Part shown: piece after piece, positions 1 through 9,127 of the stretch
How the letters are laid out: the number at the start of each line of letters is the position of its first letter
Position numbering within the stretch: the first letter of the stretch is position 1
Assembly (NCBI GenBank): GCA_032718475.1
Contig: JAUCBJ010004989.1
Location: forward strand, 1-40,752
DNA from: Nemertoderma westbladi
Lineage: Eukaryota > Xenacoelomorpha > Nemertodermatida > Nemertodermatidae
DNA: 40,752 nt
Direction: 5' to 3'
Translations under genes and position numbers: made by a program
The notes under the pieces: generated by a model
What the model was told of the DNA's origin: nothing
Databases searched by the model: none
What the model saw: the letters and a program-made list of their open reading frames with translations, nothing else

Positions 1-113
1 CCCATGATGAAGATGAAGAATTCAATGACTATGGTATAACTCAGATATTTATTGCCTTTTTCTCTCGAGGTTGGATGGAAGAGTGATTGGTGAGTTGTGA
101 GGAGTTATATCGG

Positions 114-136
114 TCCCGGGTTCGAACCCTGTTGAA
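114..136 (+). other. tRNA-like B box, possible SINE head
   Basis: Positions 119-129 read GGTTCGAACCC, a perfect RNA polymerase III B box, in a T-arm-like context. An A-box-like stretch lies near 34-45. No full cloverleaf is evident, so this is more likely the head of a tRNA-derived SINE or a decayed tRNA pseudogene than a working tRNA. Nothing else is recognised in 1-140. Confidence 0.35.
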
Positions 137-140
137 TATT

Positions 141-437
141 TAAATTTAGTTACTAGTGAAAAATAGCGATTTGCCCAAAAATAATAGAAGTTACCTGATG
201 CTAAGTGTAGACACCCGAACACCTGTAAAATAAAGGTTGGTGATTGGATGCAGTACTAGCGTTGGGTGACTAATAACGCTTATCTGAAAAATTGCAAAAT
301 TAAATTTAGTTACTAGTGAAAAATAGCGATTTGAAAAATAATAGAAGTTACCTGATGCTAAGTGTAGACACCCGAACACCTGTAAAATAAAGGTTGGTGA
401 TTGGATGCAGTACTAGCATAGGGTGACTAATAACGCC
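141..437. repeat. Tandem duplication, period 157-160 bp
   Basis: The block starting TAAATTTAGTTACTAG at 141 recurs at 301, and the landmark CTAAGTGTAG at 201 recurs at 358. The copies differ by a small indel and a few substitutions. Weaker echoes of the motif GATTGG-TGCAGTACTAGC continue to about 570. There is no coding potential. Confidence 0.85.
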
Positions 438-791
438 TCTAGCGGAATAAGCGGGAACTTGAGAAGTTACCATGGTTACGGATGAAATGCTGACATCTGA
501 TTGGTTGAAATAATAACGACCACTGCAAAAGGTTGAAATGGTGGTTTCTGATTGGCTGCAGTACCAGAAATGGATGGTAATGATGGGCTACGGGTGACTT
601 TGTGCGGAGGGGCTAGCATCCTATACTACTCGCGTATATTTCGCTAATGTTTAACTTTAATGTTTTACTAATGTTTAATTCTCTATTACATCGTCAACAC
701 AATTATTCGCAATACATCCGGTTGTGGGGTGGGTATACCGGGCAAAGGGGCCAGAGGAAACCTCTGTAATTATAGACAGGGCCATAATTAT

Positions 792-808
792 GGGGGGGGG
801 GGGGGGGG
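792..808 (+). repeat. G homopolymer (17)
   Basis: An uninterrupted G run just left of the foldback element at 829. The length may be affected by assembly or sequencing error. Confidence 0.9.
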
Positions 809-828
809 TGTGGGTGTTGCGAGGTCCC

Positions 829-1657
829 GGTAGCACAAACTTAGTTCCAATCGCACATTTTCAAAGGCGAACTTAGTTCCAATTGAAACGAATTTAGTTC
901 CAAAATAAATTTTACAAAGCGAACTTAGTTCCAATCGAGGCGAACTTAGTTTCAATCCCAGAATATCAAAACGAACTTAGTTCCAATGGATGCGACATGC
1001 GAATTTAGTTCCAATGCATGCGAATTTAGTTCCAATGGAAGCGAATTTAGTTCCAATGGAAGCGAATTTAGTTCCAATGGAAGCGAATTTAGTTCCAATG
1101 GAAGCGAATTTAGTTCCAATAGTTGTAAATAATTGTAAAACCGTTCCGTTATTTTTAAAAAACGAATTATTATTAAATGTATAATTACACATTTTGAATT
1201 ATATATTAATGACGAGTATACTGATACTGACTGACTGAGTCTGTAGTATTATATACTAAAGTCATGCACATTGTGCCATTTATCACAACAAATACAATAT
1301 TTACTAGTTGTTTCGGTTTAGGTGGATGGGCGTTGTTTGGGTTAGGAGGTTGGGCGTAGTTTGGGTTATGAGCTTGGGCGTTGTTTGGGATGAGATTGTT
1401 TTCGTTAGGAGGTTGGGCGTTTTGGGTTAGTTATTTACAATTATTGTTTAACCAGCCTCTTAATAGTGTCATTAAACAGATTCTTCGCCAATTACGTGGC
1501 TCGCCCCTTTGGAACTAAATTCGCATGCATTGGAACTAAATTCGTTTTCGTTTTTCTCCAGTTATTGGAACTAAGTTCGCCTAAATTGGAACTAAATTCG
1601 TTTCCGTTGGAACTAAATTCGCATGAGGCTTAAATTGGAACTAAGTACGGGGAATCC
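829..1657. mobile_element. Foldback element with 21-bp repeat arms
   Basis: The left arm (838-1119) carries repeats of a 21-bp unit containing GAATTTAGTTCCAAT. The right arm (about 1508-1646) carries the same unit on the other strand. The centre holds a different tandem repeat (1314-1432). The direct repeat GAGGTCCC occurs at 821-828 and 1658-1665, immediately outside both arms, and looks like an 8-bp target-site duplication. The very ends match only weakly (GG start). The open frames across the arms (seven-residue repeats) are by-products of the 21-bp period, not a gene. Confidence 0.65.
1314..1432 (+). repeat. Minisatellite of about 27 bp, about four units
   Basis: The unit resembles GGTTGGGCGTTGTTTGGGTT with variable spacing. 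It lies in the centre of the foldback element and is unrelated to the repeat in the arms. Confidence 0.65.
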
Positions 1658-2054
1658 GAGGTCCCATATCGTCGGTAATTCGACAAAACCCCCTAAGTCG
1701 ATTTTTGTAGTTTTGAGAAAAACGAAAAAAACTAAATATTTTGAGAAATCTTGAGTAATGCGATCTAATTTTTGACTAAATATAATCTAATATAGCGTAT
1801 AATTTGTTTGGGCACATATTTTTAGAGGTAGATCGCATTTTAGACCATTTAATTTGATATCTGTTGTTTTGCCAGATTGTGAAACAAAATAGTTAGGTTA
1901 GAACATACAATTAAGGGGGGTTATCTTTAGCATGTGGGGTTTTATCAGATACAGTCTGGCCCATTAAATGACTTATTAGTGGGTCTAAGGGTCCAATAAA
2001 GCAAAGCTCATATATTAGAAACACTGTAATATTACAATTATTTTTATAATTACT

Positions 2055-2966
2055 ACTTCTACTATCAGCATGCTGCATTGCAACTGCATTACTATGTATT
2101 ACATATATATTAATAATGCTGTGCCGGCTTGTCAACAAAATTGCGCTGTCACATCTCCCTACCACCCATGACATTTGCTAGATCATCCGCATCTTCAAGG
2201 CCAGTGTTTAGATACGCCTCTAACAGGCGTCCCAAGAAAGGCATGGGCTGTCCGCCATGTTTATTTATTCGCCAAAGCACAATATTATGCACTGGCTGGT
2301 ACTCACGGCGAAAGCAATGTCCTGCAAAGCGGAGGCGGTTCAGGTCAAGTGTCAAGCTAAGGAAGACTAATGGATGTTTCCTCCAATGTTGTATAGAGTC
2401 TGATTGGAGATGTGTTCATTATACTTGACACAATGAACCCGGCACATCATTCTTGTGAAAGTGCCATCCAGAGATTTGGAATCCTCTGCAGTTAGAAGCC
2501 AGCACAGACTCCCATATACGAGTACTGGTTCTACTGCTGCTCTAAAGAGAATCGAACCTTTAGATTCCGTTTTATTCCACGGGACAGCCCAGACTACCTA
2601 TTTTTATAACTGTTTGCGCTGTCTGGATTGGGGTCATCTTGCCACACCTGCTGTTGGAATCTAATTCATGTTCACCATCTTCCGTTAGCATTGATTGCTT
2701 GTCATTTACCCCGCTATTGATTGCCATAGAATCCGGTGGAGTGTAATACTCAAGATTGATGCTATGAGAATCCGTAGGCCTAAGAGATAAAACAATCCCT
2801 TATTCTCAATTATTATTGTCTCAACACTTTCTACAATTAGCGGCTGAAGTCCTGTTCCATCATCATCTCTGATATTGTTGTTGTAGGCTTCTAAAACAGA
2901 TAAATCTCGATTCGTCATTGCTTCACCGTGAACATCTTCAGCTACACTCACTAACTGATTGAACAT
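2055..2966 (-). pseudogene. RTE-like LINE 3' portion, copy 1 (degenerate)
   Basis: Minus-strand translation shows the C-terminal region typical of RTE-type endonuclease-reverse transcriptases. It carries SLDGTFTRM, then the HISNQTLYNIG block, then RLRFAGHCFR, then DTGL-like and GLEDADDLANVM blocks. The frame is broken by several stops and indels. The reverse-transcriptase core with the catalytic Asp pair is missing: the sequence jumps from a linker segment (2706-2966) to the C-terminal part. The 3' end runs into GCCGGCACAGCATT and ends in an AGT-rich tail near 2058-2075, as in the other copies. Clade assignment is from remembered family motifs. Confidence 0.75.
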
Positions 2967-4300
2967 CTCCAGCTAAACTCCATAATCGGCCTGCTGCATT
3001 GAAACTGGTCATTGAGATGCTGGCCTAAGAAAAATATTTTACTACCACCATGCAATCCACAATTGACAAGCCCAATGCAGGGGATTAAGCATTAGCATAA
3101 TTAATTTGAGAATTAAGAATGCTATGCCGGCTTATCTACGAAGATTCACCGCTACAACTCCCTATCCCTCATGACTTTCGCGTGACTATTCGCATCTACC
3201 AAACCAGTGTCCTTTAAGAGGCGTCTCACAAAAGTCATGTGCTGTCCACCATGCTTATTTTCTCCATGGGGCTTCCAAAGCACAAGATTATGCACAGGCT
3301 GGTCCTCACTGCTAAAACAATCTCCTGCAAAGCGGAGTGTTCAAGTGTCAAGCTTGGGGGAACCAATGAGACACATCCAATGTTATATAGTGTCTGGTTG
3401 GAGATGTGTGCATTGTACTTGACACAATGAACCCGGCGTAGCATTCTTGTGAATGTGCCATCCAGAGATTTGGTGTCCTCAGCAGTTAGAGCCCAGCATG
3501 GACTCCCGTAGAGGAGTACTGGAACTACTGCTGCTCTAAATAATCGGACCTTAAATTTCCGATTAATTCTTGGTGGCTTTCAAATCCTGGAAAGCCCATT
3601 CAAGGCTGCCAATGCCTTTCCCTTACGTATTCGAAGGTCCTCACCTGACTTCCGGATCCGTGATCCCAGGTAACAGAAGTCTTCCACTTGCTCAAGCATA
3701 TCATCCTTTGAGCTTGTGCTCATCCGGTCAGAGACTTGCTGAGGACTTTCAAAGTTAACTGTCAGAATTTTCTAATGAGCTGAGGAGATGTTCGGCTCCT
3801 TCTAATGATTCTGAGAGTACTCCTAAGTCATCAGCAAAGTCTAGATCAGTTAGGTACTTGTCAGGAATTCCTCGACTTCTGGAGCCAGTAGGTGGAGTTA
3901 TCATCACCCCATCATCATTATGATGATCTAAGGACATTAGTAGAACATAGTCAACCACAATTATGAACAAGAATAGCGCAAGTGTGTCTCCTTGGAGGAC
4001 TCCCCATTACATTTCGAATGGTTCTGTGTCACCGTCAACAGTAGCAGCAATAGCAAAAATAGTACAAATGTCTTCGAACCATCTTACTAATCTGATTGCT
4101 GCAATAATTCCCTCAGGAATCCCATATAATGAAAGTATGCTGAACATACGTGAGCGAGAGTCTGAATCATAGGGCTTGACGAAGCCAACAAAGCTAACAG
4201 CCAGATGGCTGTCTTTCTTTTTTGACAACTCTTCAATTATCCTTCTAAGTGAAAAAATGGGCTCACATGGTCCCACGACATTTATACGGAACCCAAATCA
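2967..4300 (-). pseudogene. RTE-like LINE with reverse-transcriptase core, copy 2
   Basis: The longest LINE copy here, read on the minus strand. From 4276 downward: FSLRRIIEE, then DSHLAVSFVGF, then the block ending LYGIPEGIIAAIRL, then GDTEPFE. Near 3830-3850 comes the catalytic core LDFADDLGVLS, an FADD form of the usual YADD box. Then come ILTVNFESPQ, EDFCYLGS, the SLDGTFTRMLRRVHC-like region and the C-terminal block near 3130-3250. The 3' UTR continues from GCCGGCATAGC (about 3130) to about 2985. Stops and indels break it into at least four frames, so it is dead. Its 3' UTR contains the empty-site equivalent (3046-3053) of the hAT insertion at 39.6 kb. Confidence 0.85.
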
Positions 4301-4650
4301 TCTCCAGCTACACTCACAACTGATTGAACATTGTCAGTTACATTCACTACCGGTTGCACATCTCCAGCTATACTCACTACCGGTTGAACATCTCCAGTTC
4401 CTCTCACTACCAGTTGAACATCTTCAGTTACTCTCAGTACTGGTTGAACATCGTCAGCTACACTCACTACCGGTTGAACATCTCCAGCTACTCTCACTAC
4501 CGGTTGAACATCTTCAGTTACACTAACTACCGGTTGAACATCTCCAGTTACACTCAGTACTGGTTAAACATCTTCAGCTGCACTCACTACTGGTTGAACA
4601 TCTTTAGCTGCACTCACTACTGGTTGAACATCTTCAGCTACACTCACCTA
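4300..4650. repeat. 30-bp minisatellite in the LINE body
   Basis: About eleven copies of a 30-bp unit with core GGTTGAACATCTCCAGCTAC. Because 30 is a multiple of three, the minus strand stays open through 4282-4497 as a ten-residue repeat (GDVQPVVSVA-like). The same peptide motif occurs once in copy 1 (near 2960), so the array probably grew from a single segment of the LINE open reading frame. Confidence 0.85.
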
Positions 4651-4699
4651 GAGTATATCTACAGTTCTATAAAGTAACTTGTAAATGGACCAGTAGACT

Positions 4700-4931
4700 T
4701 GTAAATAATCTTGTACTCAAGTACGCAGTCTCCTGGAGTGAATAAGCATAGTGGACAGCCCATGACTTTCTTGAGGCGCATCTCAAAGGACACTGGCCTT
4801 GAAGATGCGGATGATCTAGCAAATGTCATGGGTAATAGGGATTTGTGGCGTTGCAATTTTGTGGACATGCCGGCACAGCATTCTTAAAATGCACTTTCAA
4901 TGAAGCGTGCCGATCCTAGTAGTAGTAGTGT
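4700..4931 (+). pseudogene. RTE-like LINE 3' end (plus strand)
   Basis: Plus-strand translation of 4735-4890 gives GQPMTFLRRI, DTGLEDADDLANVM and NRDLW, the usual C-terminus, followed by a stop and GCCGGCACAGCATTC. The copy ends in a TAG/AGT repeat at 4919-4930, the probable LINE 3' terminus. It is inverted relative to copies 1 and 2, so 2.1-4.9 kb forms a large imperfect inverted repeat. Confidence 0.8.
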
Positions 4932-5453
4932 AAATTGACCCCCCTCCCCAGATTTTTACCAAAGGTCAAAATAAGCATTACAAATTTTCAGATATTTAAA
5001 AATACTGTTAGGTGTTGAGTAGGCAACCTATTCATTTAATACTAATACCGTAGACCTACTTCAAAACTCACTCCATAAATTAATTCAAGGCCAATTATCC
5101 TATCATATTGTGGCAAACGGGCATTTTGGGGGTTTTATAAGAACGAATAATTAAAAGTCCCTCTGACATTTAACTATTAAGAAACCCCCTAATATCTAAT
5201 TTAAGGGGTTTTATCAGAAATTAAATCCCATATTGAAGGTTCTTAAACAGAGTTTTTTCCTACTTAGGGGGTTTTAACAGATCAAGCGATATTTAGATGG
5301 GATCTTATTTTGCGTTTTTCTCCGTTATTAACGCTGTTTTAACTTCTGGGGTTTTTTCAGAAGGTGGATATCAATCTAAGGTACCAGAATCACCAAAAAC
5401 CTGAAAATGGGCAAAAATCGACTTAAGGGGTTTTACCAGATTACCCACGATAT

Positions 5454-6787
5454 GCACTCATAATTCTTATTTAACCATTAGATTTTTAAACTGATATGTC
5501 TTGTAAGGCACCAATTGACATCAAACAGACAGACAACAGAGCACCAATTTCCCACAGATTTTATTCCCAGAATTAAATCTTCTCTACAAACAGACCGAGC
5601 CAGTGTGGTTTAGTTAACAACATACATTTAGTAGAGCCCACAAAGGAACTGCGTGATTGACATGTCTTTTATGAGACACACGCAAGCCGGCCTGCCCAGC
5701 TTATGTAATTCAACCGATTAACTCAAGAGCCCAAGCAACAGACAGAGGCCCCTTCCCCATGTGGTGGTGCCTCACTCAACCAGAGTACTTATCCATCCCG
5801 TACAGGAAGAGTAATGCTGAGTATGGCACAGTTGGAAGTCAACCTAACTCAAACCATGGCGCCAGACTCTAGTTTGAGTTAGATTGAGCTGGCTGCATCT
5901 TTCTGATTTCTCAACTCTTACCCCAGTTCTCCCTTGACTATCATTAGTAAAAGGTTTGAGAAATGATACCCAGTTTGAGAAATAATATTCAGAATGAGAA
6001 AGGGACTGCATAGCCTAATTTTCGGCGATGATTCCGAAAATGGCAAAATATTTTCACGTTTATGGGTGTTTGATGGTCTTTTTTCGTGTCAAATGTGGTG
6101 CTGCAACAAAATTAAACAATTTGAAATTTTGGGTGAAAATTACAAAAGTTGCCATAACTCGAGAACAAAATACCTTATCGAAAAACTGATATCAGATTCG
6201 GAATCACCATAAAATTTAACATCGGAAAACACATTAAAAAAAATATGATGAAAAAAAAGACTGGGGATGAACCACCCCCCCCCCCCCCCCCCCCTTTAAC
6301 CAGAGACCGTAAAAAAAAAAACAACAAACACCATAGACAAAAAAACACCAAACAAATCACAAACCCACCCGTGGGAACATGTGTAAAATGACATGGCTAC
6401 CCCTACCAGCTAAAATGTCATTTATAGTCATAAATTATTAAAAATTGTAAAGGTGTAAGGAATTATTTAGGATCCAAACATAGCTCCTGAATCTGGCCGA
6501 TTTTAGGCCCTAAAACGTGGCTGGTAGAGTGGAGTTGGAGCAATTGATACTGTACAAAGTAGTTTGCAATAGCTAATGTACCCGCATCTGATAACTTGCT
6601 ACACATTTGTTCCAATCCAACGCCTAGTTCAGTTTTAGCTGAAACGTAGACGCAAATCATCCAATTAAAAGAGTTTGAACCAGTTTATAGTAATAAAGGC
6701 ATTCAGCACAAGAATCCGGGGGTCATTATTAACTAATAAACATAATCCCATTGCAAAGACCCAGCATCACCCTGTAGAGACGCCGTC
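5454..6787. other. No gene seen
   Basis: AT-rich sequence with no recognisable domain. The only open frames are short, such as 5994-6212. A C run of 20 lies at 6275-6294. Nothing else is supported. Confidence 0.6.
6275..6294 (+). repeat. C homopolymer (20)
   Basis: An uninterrupted C run in noncoding DNA. Its exact length should not be trusted. Confidence 0.9.
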
Positions 6788-6999
6788 TATAGCTTTCTAG
6801 GCACTGTTTTCGCCGGTAGGATCAATATGTACACAACCTTGGACTGCGGCTGCCTGCTTGTGAGAATATATGAGGTGGACTGGACAGCCAATGACTTTTC
6901 TCAAACACCTATTCAAGGACAACGGACTTGAGAATAAAGATGAACTGGGAAAGTGTATGGCTGACCGCGAGATCTGGGGGCGCTATGTTACTGGGCCCG
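6788..6999 (+). pseudogene. RTE-like LINE 3' end feeding a minisatellite
   Basis: 6790-6830 encodes a HCFRR-DQ-VHNL block and 6870-6990 encodes GQPMTFLKHL, DNGLENKDELGKCM and ADREIW, the RTE C-terminus. The two blocks are in different frames. The last codons (ADREIWGRYV) and the following bases up to GCCGGCAC form the first unit of the array that follows. Confidence 0.8.
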
Positions 7000-8143
7000 C
7001 CGGCACTGTGTGGCTGACCGCGAGATCTGGGGACGCTATGTTGCTGGTTCAGGGGGCGCTATGTTACTGGGCCCGCCGGCACTGTGTGTGGCTGACCGCG
7101 AGATCTAGGGGCGCTATGTTGCTGGTTCAGGGGTAGTTACAGTATGTTGCTGGATCCGCCGGCACTGTGTGTGGCTGACCGCGAGATCTGGGGACGCTAT
7201 GTTGCTGGATCCGCCGGTAGAGGGCGTTAAGTTGCTCGGTACGCCGGTAGAGGGCGTTATATTGCTGGGTTCGCCGGTAGAGGGCGTGGTGACTGGGCCC
7301 GCCGGCACTGTGTGTGGCTGACCGCAAGATCTGGGGGCGCTATGTTGCTGGGCCCGCCGGCACTGTGTGTGGCTGACCGCGAGATCTGGGGACGCTATGT
7401 TGCTGGGTCCGCCGGTAGAGGGCGCTGTTGCTGGGCCCGCCGGCACTGTGTGTGGCTGATCGCGAGATCTGGGGACGCTATGTTGCTGGGTCCGCCGGTA
7501 GAGGGCGCTGTTGCTGGGCCCGCCGGTAGAGAGCCTTATGTTGCTGGGCCCGCCGGCACTGTGTGTGGCTGACCGCGAGATCTGGGGACGCTATGTTACT
7601 GGGTCCGCCGGTAGAGGGCGTTATGTTACTGGGTCCGCCGGTAGAGGGCGCTGTTGCTGGGCCCGCCGGCACTGTGTGTGGCTGACCGAGAGATCTGGGG
7701 ACGCTATGTTGCTGGGTCCGCCAGTAGAGGGCGTTATGTTGCTGGGTCCGCCGGTAGAGGGCGCTGTTGCTGGGCCCGCCGGTAGAGAGCCTTATGTTGC
7801 TGGGCCCGCCGGCACTGTGTGTGGCTGACCGCGAGATCTGGGGACGCTATGTTACTGGGTCCGCCGGTAGAGGGCGTTATGTTGCTGGGTCCGCCGGTAG
7901 AAGGCGCTGTTGCTAGGCCCGCCGGCACTGTGTGTGGCTGACCGCGAGATCTGGGGGCACTATGTGTGGCTGACCGCGAGATCTGGGGGCACTATGTTGC
8001 TGGGTCCGCCACCGCCGGTAGAGGGCCTTATGTTGCTCGGTCCGCCGGTAGAGGGCGCTATGTTGTTCGGTCCGCCGGTAGAGGGCGCTATGTTGCTCGG
8101 TCCGCCGGTAGAGGGCGCTATGTTGCTGGGTACGCCGGCACTA
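6956..8143 (+). repeat. GC-rich compound minisatellite derived from a LINE 3' end
   Basis: Two interleaved unit types. A long unit of about 54 bp contains GGCTGACCGCGAGATCTGGG and ends GCCGGCACTGTG. A short unit of about 30 bp contains CCGCCGGTAGAGGGCG and ends TATGTTGCTGGG. The two share GCTATGTTGCTGGG and CCGCCGG. Long units dominate the left, and runs of short units close the array (about 8000-8130). The open frames across it on both strands are by-products of the repeat. The long unit is colinear with the stop-proximal region of the adjoining LINE. Confidence 0.9.
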
Positions 8144-8799
8144 CACCTTACTGCAAACCTAATAAACACAACTCCGTAGCCATTTCGCCATAAGTATATA
8201 AAGTAAGACAGGTGCTTCCTTATCGTACGTAAAGTGAAACATAACGAAATAGTTCCAACTGCCTTAGTTATCAAAAGTTCCCATAAAACATAAATCATCA
8301 GTTTGGCAATAGTTCGATACAGCCATGTGCCCTGCCACTACCAATCTTGAATATCGAGGTAAATATATTTTCGAAAGTTGCTAAAAACATTCTAAAACAA
8401 ATATTTTATAGCAAAATTCACAAAAGTCATAAAATTAAAACTATTTTCAAGGCCTTTCCACAGACTACCCTCACTTTCACAAAAGGAAATGTATTTAATC
8501 AATCTTTTATTAACCCAAAGGTTTATTGCAAGCAAATTACAAAACAAGCCGCTGCAGAGTAATGGATGGCATTTGAATAACGACGAGGTAGAAAGCGTCA
8601 AACGAGGGAAAAATTGTAAAACACAACCAACCAAATGAACGAACATTATAAAAATATTACTATAACCTTTTCCCACTCACCGTTTTGTACCCTTTACTTT
8701 GTTCATTTCCAATGGCCTGACGCTGACATGGATAAATAAATATATAAATAATTAAAATGTTCTCTGATTGAGAACTGTATATATATATAATATGTGAAA
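8144..8799. other. No gene seen; 3' flank of the TMEM87-like gene
   Basis: AT-rich spacer. The short open frames at 8347-8562 (+) and 8392-8676 (-) overlap each other, resemble nothing known to me and have no supporting signals. Confidence 0.5.
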
Positions 8800-8805
8800 T
8801 TTATT
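8800..8805 (-). terminator. Candidate poly(A) signal of the TMEM87-like gene
   Basis: The minus strand reads AATAAA about 100 bases past the stop codon at 8906, a normal distance for a cleavage/polyadenylation signal. The surroundings are AT-rich, so chance occurrence is possible. Confidence 0.5.
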
Positions 8806-8905
8806 TTGAAATATTTAACTTCAGTTGCCCCGGACTTGGATGAGGTTTATCCATTACATCACCACACAGTCTGTCCGCTCAGTTGATGGTCGCACAATAA
8901 GCCAA

Positions 8906-9127
8906 TCATTGCATCTTACTGACTTCGTATCTCGTCGTTAATATTTCTTCGTCTGAGTCTAGCAGCGTTGGCAAGGCAACATCGGCCATAGAAGAAGGAA
9001 TGTTCTCTTCAACCCACCTTAAATCCTCGTCTTCCGTACTCGTTGTGTTCTTACCCGCTCGCGAGGCGCTCCCGTTACTCACTTGCCGCATCTTCACCGT
9101 GTCGAAAGCTTCGCCTAAAAATGGTTC
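8906..9127 (-). CDS. TMEM87: TMEM87-like gene, coding exon 3 (C-terminal tail)
   Basis: The acceptor TTTTCGTAG ends at 9128 after a T-rich tract. The phase-0 exon encodes [14 protein letters not shown], then the cytosolic tail with [27 protein letters not shown] and a final SKMQ. This matches the conserved C-terminus of TMEM87A. The stop codon ends at 8906. Confidence 0.92.
   Translation of the reverse strand, partial: EPFLGEAFDTVKMRQVSNGSASRAGKNTTSTEDEDLRWVEENIPSSMADVALPTLLDSDEEILTTRYEVSKMQ

Larger units (their letters stand above)
1666..5453. mobile_element. Candidate DNA transposon with 42-bp inverted ends, host to LINE insertions
   Basis: The left end 1666-1707 (ATATCGTCGGTAAT...) and right end 5412-5453 match as inverted repeats at about 36 of 42 positions. 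The motif GGGGTTTTA-CAGA recurs at about 1935, 5140, 5203, 5267, 5346 and 5430, with inverted copies at 1685 and 5182. This resembles subterminal transposase-binding repeats. No transposase is visible, and the interior is mostly RTE LINE sequence. No clear target duplication was found, because the left end abuts the duplication of the neighbouring foldback element. Its superfamily is unknown. Confidence 0.5.

Noticed and set aside
977-1192. Open frames on both strands with seven-residue repeats
   Set aside because: A by-product of a 21-bp tandem repeat, which stays open in any frame lacking a stop.
5140-5445. GGGGTTTT words as ciliate-type telomere repeat
   Set aside because: Copies are dispersed and part of a longer motif (GGGGTTTTA-CAGA), better explained as transposon subterminal repeats.
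7114-8298. Gly/Pro/Ala-rich open frames on both strands
   Set aside because: A by-product of the GC-rich minisatellite. All frames repeat with the unit.
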